Source: Ruminococcus_G sp964621905 | Lineage (GTDB): Bacteria; Bacillota; Clostridia; Lachnospirales; Lachnospiraceae | Reading direction: 5' to 3' | Length of the DNA stretch: 64,000 nucleotides | Assembly (NCBI GenBank): GCA_964621905.1 | Contig: CAZUNG010000014.1 | Span: forward strand, 1 to 64,000 | In this document: positions 6,679 to 15,627 of the stretch, piece by piece | Position numbering within the stretch: the stretch's first letter is position 1 | Layout: every line of letters begins with the position of its first letter | Program-made: the position numbers and the translations under genes | The notes under the pieces: model-generated | Told to the model about the DNA's origin: nothing | Seen by the model: the letters and a program-made list of their open reading frames with translations, nothing else | Database searches by the model: none

Positions 6679-9345
6679 ATGAATTTTGGAAAAAACAAAA
6701 CCTTAAAAAAGCAGAAAGCTCTGAACTCTTCCGCTCCGATGCTTGGCAATAAAGCGGGAGTTTCTTTTTTAAAGGTACTGTTTATAGCTTTGATTTCCTG
6801 CGGCGTCCTCTGCATCTGCCTTGTGCTCGGCATCATTAACGGTATGATCGACAGCGCTCCAGATATCAGTGATGTCAATATCATGCCCAGCGGCTACGCA
6901 ACGTTCGTGTATGATACCAACGGCAATCAGCTGCAGAAACTGACTTCCTCTTCCTCAAACCGTATGTCCGTATCCATCGACAAGATAGCGCTCGATATGC
7001 AGCATGCGATCGTAGCAATTGAGGATGAGCGTTTCTATGAACACGAAGGCATTGACGTGCGCGGTATTCTTCGCGCTTTTGTAAACGGCGTTTCCAACGG
7101 GTTTAATTTCAACGAAGGTGCCAGTACTCTGACACAGCAGCTGCTGAAAAATAATGTCTTTACCAACTGGACCGATGAAGGCAAAATTGAACGCTTCAAG
7201 CGAAAGTTTCAGGAACAGTATCTTGCACTTCAACTAGAAAAGTCTTTGAACAGGCAGGGAAAAGATACAAAAAATATTATATTGGAGAATTATCTCAACA
7301 CAATCAACTTCGGGGCCGGAACCTATGGTATACAGGCTGCCTCTCAGAGATATTTCAATAAGAATGCCTCTGAACTGACATTGTCAGAATCTGCGGTCCT
7401 GGCTGCGATTCCCCAGAATCCGACAAAGTATAATCCAATCAATCATCCGGAAGAAAACACTGAGCGGCGCAACAAAGTTTTATCCAACATGCTCAGTCAG
7501 GGATATATCTCTCAGAGCGAATACGAAACTGCGCTTGCAGACAATGTATACGACAGAATTCAGGAGACTGACTCTACACAGGAACAGGCCGCCCCATATT
7601 CTTATTTTATTGATGAACTCATCGACCAGGTGATCAATGATCTCCAGGTCCAGAAAGGTTACACTGAAGTTCAGGCACAAAACGCGCTTTACAGCGGAGG
7701 ACTCCGCATTTACACAACCCAGGACCCCGTCATACAGGGAATCTGTGACGATGAATATTCAGATCCTGACAACTTTCCTGCGGAAAGTCAGGTCGGCATA
7801 GACTGGGCACTTTCAGTCAAAAAGGCAGATGGAAATGTACAAAACTACAGTGTGGAAATGATGCGCCTTCATTTCAAGGATATTGATCCTGATTTTGAAC
7901 TTTTGTTTGATTCCCAGGAGGAAGCTCAGAGCTATATCGATGCGTACAAGCAAAGTGTTGTGCTTCCAGGCGAAACCATAATCGGTGAGCGCACCAGCTT
8001 TTCGCCGCAGCCACAGTCTTCGCTGACAGTTGTCGACCAGCATACCGGCTATGTAAAAGCAATCGTAGGCGGACGTGGTGAAAAAACTGCCAGTCTGACG
8101 CTTAACAGAGCGACAAACACTTACCGTCAGCCAGGTTCGACGTTTAAGGTCTTATCCACGTATGCCCCGGCACTCGATCAGGGACTGACACTGGCAACCA
8201 CCTATGAGGATGAGCCGTACGAGTATGAAGACGGCACCAAGGTACGAAACTGGCTGTCTGACAGTTACAACGGTACGACGACGATCCGCTATGCGATCGA
8301 ACAGTCCATCAACGTCGTGGCAGTCAAATGCCTGACAGAAATTACGCCTCAGCTCGGATTTGACTATCTCCAGAATTTTGGATTTTCAAATCTGGTCACA
8401 TCCAAGACCATCAACGGCAAGGTGTTTTCCGATATCTATCAGCCTCTGGCACTCGGCGGTATCACATACGGTGTCACCAATCTTGAGCTGGCTTCAGCCT
8501 ATGCTGCGCTCGCCAACGGCGGTACGTATATCAAACCAATGTTTTATACAAAAATCCTGGATCAAAATGGCAATGTCGTTCTGGAAAACACAGCTCAGGA
8601 GACTACCGTCACAAAAGAGAGTACTGCATACCTGCTGACGAGCGCCATGGAAGATGTTGTGACAGAAGGAACCGGGCGCAACCTCCGTCTGGACGATATG
8701 ACAGTGGCAGGCAAAACCGGTACAACCTCAGCATACAATGATGTATGGTTTGCCGGGTATACCCCATATTATACGTGTGCGGTCTGGGCAGGATATGACA
8801 ATAATGAAAAACTTTCTCCGAATGGAATCGGCAGAACGTATCACCAGGTACTCTGGAAAAAGATCATGAACCGGATTCATGAAAATCTTCCGGACAAAAA
8901 TTTTGAGATGCCGAACAGCGTGACAGAAGCAACCGTCTGCCAGATTTCCGGAAAACTGGCATCTTCGGGGTGTCCGACTATCAAAGAGTATTTTGAAAAA
9001 TCCACCCTTCCAACCGAACGCTGCACCTCACACCAGAAGACAAATACAGATTCTTCTTCGCACAATACCTACGGCAGCAGCAGTTCCCGAAGCGGAAGCT
9101 CCTCCAGCAGTTATCGCAGCAATGATTCTGACAGCAGCGATTACGGCGGAAATAATTCAGGCCCGTCCAGTGACAACAGCTCTTCGGGCAGCAATTATGA
9201 TGACCGGTATGAGGACCCGGACGACAACGGCAGTGATGATTCAAACGACAGCAATGATTCGGATGACGATGATGACTCTCCCGGCAGTAACGATTCCGAA
9301 GGTAACCGTTATGATGACTGGCGGGATTATATAGAGAATCATTAA
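6679..9345 (+). CDS. Class A penicillin-binding protein (PBP1A type)
   Basis: This bifunctional peptidoglycan synthase has 888 aa. A cytoplasmic basic tail is followed by one membrane segment at about 29-54. The GT51 transglycosylase has catalytic E115 in EDERFYEHEGID and the GASTLTQQLLKN motif at 147-158. The transpeptidase has S487xxK490 (GSTFK), S543-I-N545 and K679TGT. Both activities look intact. The C-terminal 130 residues are almost only Ser, Asp, Asn and Gly, an extracellular low-complexity tail. It stands alone between convergent neighbours. Symbols differ between species (ponA, pbpF, pbp1A), so none is given. Confidence 0.96.
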   Translation: MNFGKNKTLKKQKALNSSAPMLGNKAGVSFLKVLFIALISCGVLCICLVLGIINGMIDSAPDISDVNIMPSGYATFVYDTNGNQLQKLTSSSSNRMSVSIDKIALDMQHAIVAIEDERFYEHEGIDVRGILRAFVNGVSNGFNFNEGASTLTQQLLKNNVFTNWTDEGKIERFKRKFQEQYLALQLEKSLNRQGKDTKNIILENYLNTINFGAGTYGIQAASQRYFNKNASELTLSESAVLAAIPQNPTKYNPINHPEENTERRNKVLSNMLSQGYISQSEYETALADNVYDRIQETDSTQEQAAPYSYFIDELIDQVINDLQVQKGYTEVQAQNALYSGGLRIYTTQDPVIQGICDDEYSDPDNFPAESQVGIDWALSVKKADGNVQNYSVEMMRLHFKDIDPDFELLFDSQEEAQSYIDAYKQSVVLPGETIIGERTSFSPQPQSSLTVVDQHTGYVKAIVGGRGEKTASLTLNRATNTYRQPGSTFKVLSTYAPALDQGLTLATTYEDEPYEYEDGTKVRNWLSDSYNGTTTIRYAIEQSINVVAVKCLTEITPQLGFDYLQNFGFSNLVTSKTINGKVFSDIYQPLALGGITYGVTNLELASAYAALANGGTYIKPMFYTKILDQNGNVVLENTAQETTVTKESTAYLLTSAMEDVVTEGTGRNLRLDDMTVAGKTGTTSAYNDVWFAGYTPYYTCAVWAGYDNNEKLSPNGIGRTYHQVLWKKIMNRIHENLPDKNFEMPNSVTEATVCQISGKLASSGCPTIKEYFEKSTLPTERCTSHQKTNTDSSSHNTYGSSSSRSGSSSSSYRSNDSDSSDYGGNNSGPSSDNSSSGSNYDDRYEDPDDNGSDDSNDSNDSDDDDDSPGSNDSEGNRYDDWRDYIENH

Positions 9346-9369
9346 TTTCATACAACTCTGACAAACGCA

Positions 9370-9400
9370 GAGAAAGCCGCCTGACGTTAGCGGCTTTCTC
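9370..9400 (+). terminator. Hairpin after the PBP gene
   Basis: A perfect 11-bp stem GAGAAAGCCGC/GCGGCTTTCTC with a 9-nt loop lies 25 bp after the PBP stop. There is no long U tract beyond the TTTCTC in the arm, so termination is likely but not certain. Confidence 0.55.
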
Positions 9401-9440
9401 GAAAATAGGGAGAAATTTGGGGTGTTATCCCCGATTGGGT

Positions 9441-9502
9441 ATGAAAAAGGGCGCTGTTCTCCATGAGAACAACGCCTTTGTTGTAAGCTGAATTTTCAGC
9501 TC
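9441..9502 (-). ncRNA. Candidate small RNA of about 60 nt
   Basis: A near-perfect promoter (9509..9537) is followed on the minus strand by two hairpins and nothing else. The first is GTGAGCTGA/TCAGCTTAC (9 bp, one G-U pair, loop AAAT). The second is the terminator stem starting AAAGGCG and ending in a run of five T. No start codon with a ribosome site fits in the interval. It lies between glucokinase and the PBP gene. I do not recognise an Rfam family. Confidence 0.5.
9444..9479 (-). terminator. Intrinsic terminator (candidate small RNA and glucokinase operon)
   Basis: On the minus strand AAAGGCGTTGTTCT pairs with AGAACAGCGCCCTTT (one bulged base, one G-U pair) across a short CATGG loop, followed by CTTTTTC. 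It ends the short transcript from 9509 and would also stop read-through from hprK-glk. Confidence 0.75.
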
Positions 9503-9508
9503 ACCTAT

Positions 9509-9537
9509 ATTGTATCTGACGGACACATCCCTGTCAA
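9509..9537 (-). promoter_or_regulatory. Consensus promoter facing the 9444 terminator
   Basis: Minus strand: -35 TTGACA (9537-9532) and -10 TACAAT (9514-9509) with 17 bp between. It lies after the glucokinase stop and is not followed by a gene before the terminator 30-65 bp downstream. Confidence 0.7.
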
Positions 9538-9609
9538 GCGTCTGCATCGCCAAATCTATGGCTCTATTTCCGGCCTCTTTCGTCAAACTGTATAATTCTG
9601 CCGTTTCTG

Positions 9610-10545
9610 TTACTCCAGCACCAGTTTGGCACATCCATAAATCCCTGCATCATTCCCCAATTTGGCGAGAACGATCGGTGTATCCTTACAGGCAGGGAAA
9701 GCGTCCCGCACATAATATGTCTGGATTGGAGCAATCAGAATTTCACCCGCTTTTGATACTCCTCCGCCGATTACGATCCTGCCCGGATCCACGACACAGG
9801 CATAGATGGAAAGTGCATTTCCCAGATATTCTGCAAATGTCTCCACAACGCGCTCCGCAAGTGCATCTTTCTGCTTATAGGCATCAAAGACATTCTTTGC
9901 CGTCACTTCCTGGCCGCGCAGCAGAGAATCCTCCTCACACCCCGACAGTTCCAGTTTTGCAAGTCTTACAATCCCCGTCGCAGATGCCATCTGCTCAAGA
10001 CAGCCATGATTGCCGCAGTTGCAGACAGCCGTTTCAGATGGTTTTACGCAGGCATGACCGATCTCTCCGGCTGCCCCGTGTTCTCCAGCGACGATCTTTC
10101 CATTTACGATGATGCCCCCGCCCACGCCGGTTCCGAGCGTCACCATGATCATATTGCGGCAGCCTTTGCCTGCCCCCTGCCACAATTCGCCGAGCGCCGC
10201 CGCATTGGCATCATTGGCAGCGCGCACCGGCAGGTTCAGCATCCCCCCCAGTTCCCGGACAAGATGTTTATATCCCCAGTGAAGATTCACCGCCTGTGAA
10301 GCTTCCCCCTCATCATTGACCGGTCCGGGCACCGCAAGACCGACACCACAGATCTGTTCGGGTCTCAGCCCCTTTTCACGGATTACCCGCTGCACTTCCG
10401 CTGCCGCATCCGGGAGTATATTTTCTCCCTGTTCTTCCAGGCGCGTGGGGACTTCCCATTTTTCCAGAAGAGATCCATCTGTCCTGAAGAAGCCAAGTTT
10501 GATGGTCGTCCCCCCTACATCGATTCCAAAACAATAGTCGCCCAT
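9610..10545 (-). CDS. glcK: ROK-family glucokinase
   Basis: This 311-aa ROK kinase very likely phosphorylates glucose to glucose 6-phosphate in the cytosol. It has the phosphate loop DVGGTTIKLG at the N-terminus, the GEIGH substrate motif, and the ROK zinc signature CNCGNHGCLEQ near residue 175. Its start shares one base with the hprK stop (TGATG), so the pair is coupled. The linkage to HPr kinase, the carbon-catabolite sensor, supports a role in sugar metabolism. Exact sugar choice within ROK kinases is an inference. Confidence 0.9.
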   Translation of the reverse strand: MGDYCFGIDVGGTTIKLGFFRTDGSLLEKWEVPTRLEEQGENILPDAAAEVQRVIREKGLRPEQICGVGLAVPGPVNDEGEASQAVNLHWGYKHLVRELGGMLNLPVRAANDANAAALGELWQGAGKGCRNMIMVTLGTGVGGGIIVNGKIVAGEHGAAGEIGHACVKPSETAVCNCGNHGCLEQMASATGIVRLAKLELSGCEEDSLLRGQEVTAKNVFDAYKQKDALAERVVETFAEYLGNALSIYACVVDPGRIVIGGGVSKAGEILIAPIQTYYVRDAFPACKDTPIVLAKLGNDAGIYGCAKLVLE

Positions 10546-11480
10546 CAGCGTTCCTCTCTTTTCCGGGTCATATTTGCCTGAACACGGTTGTAGAGCTCCT
10601 GTGCCGCATTATAACCCATTTTCTTCTGACGATGGTTGACTGCTGCAGACTCTACAATAATAGCCAGATTACGTCCCGGGCGAATCGGAATACCATGGCA
10701 TGCAATCTTATTGCCCAAAAATTCCGTATATTTCTGTTCCAGGCCAAGTCTGTCATATTCCTTGTCTTTATCCCATTCTTCCAGTTTGATCACCAGATCG
10801 ATAGACTGTGTATTCTTAACACTTCCAACACCGAACAGTGTCTTAACGTCTATGATTCCGATTCCGCGAAGCTCTATAAAGTGCCGTGTAATATCCGGAG
10901 CCGACCCAACCAGCGTCTCATCACTCACTTTTCTGAGTTCCACGACGTCATCACTTACCAGACGATGTCCACGTTTAATCAGTTCGAGGGCAGTCTCGCT
11001 CTTACCGATGCCGCTTTCCCCCATGATCAGAACACCCTCGCCGTAGACATCCACGAGAACTCCATGGATGGAAATGCACGGTGCCAGCTGAACGTTCATC
11101 CAACGGATAATCTCTGCCATGAAATTGGAAGTCGTACGATCTGACTGAAGTGTCGGCACCTTGTATTTTTCTGCAAGTGCGAGCATATCCTCGTCCGCAG
11201 TCGTCTGTGTGGTGAAAATCACACATGGGATCCCTTTTGAGATAAAACCTTCATAGGATTTGATCTTTTCTTCTCTCGACAGATGCATCAGGTACGTATA
11301 CTCTACGTATCCGATAATCTGCACACGTTCGGTTGCAAAATGCTCCAGATATCCTGCCAGCTGCAGTGCCGGACGATTAATGTCAGGCATCTCAATTTTA
11401 ATCTGGTCCAGGTCGATATCCGGGGTCAGGTTTTTCAGATTCAGTGTTTCAATTATTTTAGTGAGTTCAACTGCCTTCAT
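10545..11480 (-). CDS. hprK: HPr kinase/phosphorylase
   Basis: HprK phosphorylates Ser46 of HPr in response to glycolytic state and so controls carbon catabolite repression in Firmicutes. The 311-aa protein has the N-terminal regulatory domain, Walker A GESGIGKS at 154-161, the VSDD loop at about 175-178, and the signature LRGIGIIDVKTLFG. Length and motifs are complete. It is followed immediately by glucokinase and preceded by uvrC after 81 bp on the same strand. Confidence 0.97.
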   Translation of the reverse strand: MKAVELTKIIETLNLKNLTPDIDLDQIKIEMPDINRPALQLAGYLEHFATERVQIIGYVEYTYLMHLSREEKIKSYEGFISKGIPCVIFTTQTTADEDMLALAEKYKVPTLQSDRTTSNFMAEIIRWMNVQLAPCISIHGVLVDVYGEGVLIMGESGIGKSETALELIKRGHRLVSDDVVELRKVSDETLVGSAPDITRHFIELRGIGIIDVKTLFGVGSVKNTQSIDLVIKLEEWDKDKEYDRLGLEQKYTEFLGNKIACHGIPIRPGRNLAIIVESAAVNHRQKKMGYNAAQELYNRVQANMTRKREER

Positions 11481-11561
11481 ATCCCGCTCCTTATCCTTAC
11501 CTTTTTTCTTTTTAGCACACGTTTCCTGTTATTCCCATGATACCATAAGCACCCTGCAGCT

Positions 11562-13421
11562 TCAAGAATTCTCTGAATCTTCCGGGTGGAAAAATGCGTA
11601 TACCTTCCGCGCACTGTCTGCATTCATGGAAGGCAGCTTCGCCAGTTCTTCCTCCTCTGCCGCCTTGATCTTGTCCAGCGACTGATAGTGCTTCATCAGC
11701 ACTTTCCTGCGTGCCGGTCCCACTCCCGGAATATCATCCAAAATGGAATGTACCTGCCCTTTGCTGCGCAGCAGACGGTGATATTCAATTGCAAAACGAT
11801 GGGCTTCATCCTGGATCCTTGTAATCAGCTGAAATCCCTGAGATGAATGGTCAATTGGTATCTCTTCATTTTGGAAATATAGCCCTCTCGTCCTGTGTTT
11901 GTCGTCTTTTACCATACCGCAGACCGGTATGTCGAGGTTCAGTTTTTGCAGCACTTCACAGGCGATATTGACCTGACCGCGGCCCCCGTCCATCATGACC
12001 AGATCCGGAAATCGCAAAAAGCCTCCCTGGTTCTGTTCTGCCGCCTGTTCTTTAAGGCCTCTTGTAAAACGGCGTGTCAGCACTTCTTCCATACTGGCAT
12101 AATCATTTGCCCCTTTCACAGAACGGATCTTAAACTTCCGATAATCGCTTCGCTTCGGTTTTCCCTTTTCATATACAATCATTGATCCGACAGACTCAAA
12201 TCCGCTGATGTTGGAAATATCAAACGCCTCAATGCGGTTAAGCGTATTCATATTCAGCCAGCCCGCAATCTCTTTTAACGCACCGATCGTACGCCCCTCT
12301 TCCCGCTTCAGGCGTTCTTTATCCTGATTCAGTACAAGCTGCGCATTCTGCTTGGCCAGCTCCACAAGCTTTTCTTTTGTTCCTTTTTTGGGCACCCGGA
12401 CATATACCCGCTGGCCGCGCACTTTCGTCAGCCACTCCTCTATCACTTCCCGGTCATCAATCTCGTGCTGAATCATCAGTTCTTTTGGGACAAACGGCGT
12501 CCCCGAATAGAACTGTTTCAAAAAGCTTGAGAGAACCTGGGCTTCGCTGTCTTCCCTGGCAACCCTCAGATAAAAGTGATCTCTGCCGATCAGACGGCCC
12601 TCTCTGACGAAGAAAACCTGGGCAACGGCGTCATTTTCATCAGCTGCAACAGCGACCACATCTTTGTCCTCTCCGTCACTTCCTGTAATCTTCTGACGTT
12701 CACCGATCTGTTTTACACTTTTCATAAGATCCCGGTACTCCATCGCCTCCTCAAACCGCAGTTCTTCCGAGGCCTTCTGCATCTTTTCCTCCAGCTCTTT
12801 CAATACAGACTTAAAGTTTCCGTTTAGAAACTCCAGCACACGATCGATATTTCTCCGATACTCTTCTTTGGAAATGTAACCCTGGCACGGCGCCATACAC
12901 TGACCGATATGATAATAGAGGCATGGGCGCTCCTTTCCCTGGTCCTTTGGAAGATTTTTGCTGCAGGAACGTATCTTGTACAGCTTACGCATCAGTTCGA
13001 TCGTATCCTTTATCGCGCCTGCACTCGTATAAGGCCCGTAATATTTACTTTTATCTTTCTGCATGCGGTGCGAAAAGAGCACCCTGGGGTACTCTTCCTG
13101 AATCGTCACTTTTATAAAAGGATAGCTTTTATCATCCTTCAGCATCGTATTGTACTTCGGACGATGCTCTTTGATCAGATTGCATTCCAGCACAAGCGCT
13201 TCCAGCTCTGAATCCGTGATAATATACTCAAAGCGGGCAATCTTCGTCACCATCTGCTCAATTTTCACGCCTTTGTTTCTGCTGCTTTGAAAATATTGAC
13301 GCACACGGTTTTTCAGACTGACCGCTTTTCCTACATAGATGATCTCATCCTTCTGATCATGCATAATATAGACTCCCGGCTTGGCCGGGAGTTTTTTTAA
13401 TTCTTCATCCAGATTAAACAT
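11562..13421 (-). CDS. uvrC: UvrABC excinuclease subunit C
   Basis: UvrC makes both incisions around bulky DNA lesions. The 619-aa protein has the N-terminal GIY-YIG nuclease (PGVYIMHD and IIYVGKA, residues about 15-35), the four-cysteine region CSKNLP...C...CMAPC near residues 155-180, a UvrB-binding UVR motif around 205-235, the RNase H-like C-terminal nuclease (AFDISNISG, VMMDGGRGQV) and a terminal helix-hairpin-helix (DDIPGVGPARRK). It starts two bases after the ftsH stop, so the two genes form one operon. Confidence 0.97.
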   Translation of the reverse strand: MFNLDEELKKLPAKPGVYIMHDQKDEIIYVGKAVSLKNRVRQYFQSSRNKGVKIEQMVTKIARFEYIITDSELEALVLECNLIKEHRPKYNTMLKDDKSYPFIKVTIQEEYPRVLFSHRMQKDKSKYYGPYTSAGAIKDTIELMRKLYKIRSCSKNLPKDQGKERPCLYYHIGQCMAPCQGYISKEEYRRNIDRVLEFLNGNFKSVLKELEEKMQKASEELRFEEAMEYRDLMKSVKQIGERQKITGSDGEDKDVVAVAADENDAVAQVFFVREGRLIGRDHFYLRVAREDSEAQVLSSFLKQFYSGTPFVPKELMIQHEIDDREVIEEWLTKVRGQRVYVRVPKKGTKEKLVELAKQNAQLVLNQDKERLKREEGRTIGALKEIAGWLNMNTLNRIEAFDISNISGFESVGSMIVYEKGKPKRSDYRKFKIRSVKGANDYASMEEVLTRRFTRGLKEQAAEQNQGGFLRFPDLVMMDGGRGQVNIACEVLQKLNLDIPVCGMVKDDKHRTRGLYFQNEEIPIDHSSQGFQLITRIQDEAHRFAIEYHRLLRSKGQVHSILDDIPGVGPARRKVLMKHYQSLDKIKAAEEEELAKLPSMNADSARKVYAFFHPEDSENS

Positions 13422-13423
13422 AA

Positions 13424-15430
13424 TTATGATTCCGTCTTTGTTGCAGGATCTTCGGTTATTATACGCTCCTCCTGTACAGCAGGCTGCTCTTTCGACACTG
13501 TATCAGACTCTTCATTCTCACTGACAAGTCCGGTCAGTTCGTGGTTTTTTCCCTCGGGTTCCTCAATTCCATTCACCCTTCGGAATATTTCCATAAATTC
13601 TTTTCCGGTAATCGTCTCTTTCTCGATCAGGAATGCCGCAATTTTATCCAGTGCCTCTCTGTTGCCGGCCAGCAGTTCTTTCGCCTTCTCATAGGATACG
13701 CGCAGCAGTTCCATTACTTCGTGGTCGATCTCCGTCGCGGTATCATCTCCGCAGTTCATCACTGTTCTTCCATCCAGATACTGATTCTCTGCACTCGCAA
13801 GACCCATCAGACCAAATTTCTCAGACATTCCATACTGGGTGATCATCGCCTTGGCAATGTTCGTCGCCTTCTCAATGTCATTGGCTGCACCCGTTGTAAT
13901 ATTCCCGAATACAATTTCCTCTGCCGCACGCCCTGCAAGAAGTCCTACCAGCATTGCTTCCAGCTCGCTTTTTGTATTCAGATACTTTTCTTCTTCCGGA
14001 ACCTGCATCACGTAGCCGAGCGCCCCCATTGTCCTTGGGACAATGGTAATCTTCTGAACCGGTTCCGAGTCTTTTTGGAGTGCACTTACAAGCGCATGCC
14101 CCACCTCGTGGTAAGAGACAATTCTGCGTTCTTCCTGACTCAAAATGCGGTCTTTCTTTTCTTTTCCGACCAAAACGACCTCTACCGCCTCCAGCAGATC
14201 TTTCTGGGAGACAGCTTTTCTGCGGTTCTTTACCGCAAGAATCGCTGCCTCATTGATCATATTCGCCAGATCAGAGCCGACGGCACCTGATGTTGCGAGT
14301 GCGATCCCGTCAAGGTCAACAGTTTCATCCAGCAATACATTCTTTGCATGTACCTTCAGGATATTGACACGTCCCTTTAAATCCGGGCGGTCTACGATGA
14401 CACGGCGGTCAAAGCGCCCCGGACGCAGCAGTGCCGGGTCCAGAACCTCCGGACGGTTGGTTGCTGCCAAAATCAGCAGCCCCTTGGAAGTATCAAAGCC
14501 ATCCATCTCCGCCAGCAGCTGGTTCAGCGTCTGCTCACGCTCATCATTGCCGCCTCCGTATCGACTGTCACGGCTTTTGCCGATGGCATCGATCTCATCG
14601 ATGAAAATAATGCACGGGGCATTCTTTTTCGCCTCCTCGAATAAGTCTCTCACTCGTGACGCCCCGACGCCTACAAACATTTCCACAAAATCCGAACCGG
14701 ACAGAGAGAAAAACGGCACGTGCGCCTCACCGGCAACAGCCTTTGCAAGCAGCGTCTTGCCGGTTCCCGGAGGTCCCACAAGCAGCGCTCCTTTTGGAAG
14801 CTTGGCACCAATCGCTGTATATTTGGTCGGGTTATGCAGAAAGTCGACAACCTCCTGAAGAGATTCCTTGGCTTCATCCTGTCCTGCCACATCCTTAAAT
14901 GTGACACCTGTTTCTTTCTGGACATAGGCCTTTGCTTTGCTCTTGCCGACTCCGCCCATCATGCCTCCGCCTTTGTTTAAATGCTTCATCAGGAAAGAAA
15001 GTCCCACAAACATCAGCACAATCGGCAGTACAAGACTTACGATTGTAGACAGTATGGAAGCCGTCATGTTTGGTTCTTTTTTCTCAAACACGATGTCTTT
15101 CCCTTCCAGACGCTTGGTCAGGGCACTGCCGTCTTCTGTCATGACAACCGTATAATTAAATTCAATTCCCTGGATCTTCTGCTCTTTCGGAGTGATTGTC
15201 AATTTGTCAGATTCCTGAACTACCTTGGAAATTTCACCGTTGTCTACCATTTCGATAAATTTATCATAGGTAATTTCCTGATTTGCCGATCCACTTAAAA
15301 ACACACTGAACACATTCCATAAAACCAGAATAACCAGCGTGCTGATCAGCAGGATAAGCAGGGACTGCCTGTTTTTCGGTCCATTGCCGCCAGGCCCTTC
15401 CGGCTTTGTATTTTTGGGGTTTTGTTCCAT
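13424..15430 (-). CDS. ftsH: ATP-dependent zinc metalloprotease FtsH (paralog 1)
   Basis: This membrane-bound AAA+ protease has 668 aa. Two membrane segments flank an extracytoplasmic domain in the first 150 residues. The AAA module has GPPGTGKT and the second-region-of-homology arginines. The zinc site HEVGH is near residue 440. A Gly/Pro/Asn-rich N-terminus and an acidic C-terminal tail distinguish it from the second copy at 57205..59034. That second copy sits in the usual Firmicute ftsH position after hpt, so this one, linked to uvrC, is the extra paralog. Promoter at 15461..15489. Confidence 0.95.
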   Translation of the reverse strand: MEQNPKNTKPEGPGGNGPKNRQSLLILLISTLVILVLWNVFSVFLSGSANQEITYDKFIEMVDNGEISKVVQESDKLTITPKEQKIQGIEFNYTVVMTEDGSALTKRLEGKDIVFEKKEPNMTASILSTIVSLVLPIVLMFVGLSFLMKHLNKGGGMMGGVGKSKAKAYVQKETGVTFKDVAGQDEAKESLQEVVDFLHNPTKYTAIGAKLPKGALLVGPPGTGKTLLAKAVAGEAHVPFFSLSGSDFVEMFVGVGASRVRDLFEEAKKNAPCIIFIDEIDAIGKSRDSRYGGGNDEREQTLNQLLAEMDGFDTSKGLLILAATNRPEVLDPALLRPGRFDRRVIVDRPDLKGRVNILKVHAKNVLLDETVDLDGIALATSGAVGSDLANMINEAAILAVKNRRKAVSQKDLLEAVEVVLVGKEKKDRILSQEERRIVSYHEVGHALVSALQKDSEPVQKITIVPRTMGALGYVMQVPEEEKYLNTKSELEAMLVGLLAGRAAEEIVFGNITTGAANDIEKATNIAKAMITQYGMSEKFGLMGLASAENQYLDGRTVMNCGDDTATEIDHEVMELLRVSYEKAKELLAGNREALDKIAAFLIEKETITGKEFMEIFRRVNGIEEPEGKNHELTGLVSENEESDTVSKEQPAVQEERIITEDPATKTES

Positions 15431-15460
15431 TCTTTATCCTCCTTGTAATAACACCTTCTA

Positions 15461-15489
15461 ATTATAAAGATTATACCCGGATAAATCAA
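15461..15489 (-). promoter_or_regulatory. Promoter of ftsH-uvrC
   Basis: Minus strand: -35 TTGATT (15489-15484), -10 TATAAT (15466-15461), 17 bp apart. The ftsH start is about 30 bp downstream with AGGAGG before it. Confidence 0.7.
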
Positions 15490-15627
15490 TACGCAGTTTG
15501 TGAAAAGCCGGACACAATTCTAAACTTTTCCTAAAAAAATAAGAATTGTCACTGGCACTGTTATTCTCTCTTGTAGTATACTGTTTTCATAGATAAATCA
15601 TACAACATGGAAGCGAGAAGGAAACAT

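Noticed and set aside
9425..9634. A 69-codon minus-strand frame after glucokinase
   Set aside because: It spans the promoter and terminator of the candidate small RNA, starts inside glucokinase and has no Shine-Dalgarno sequence.
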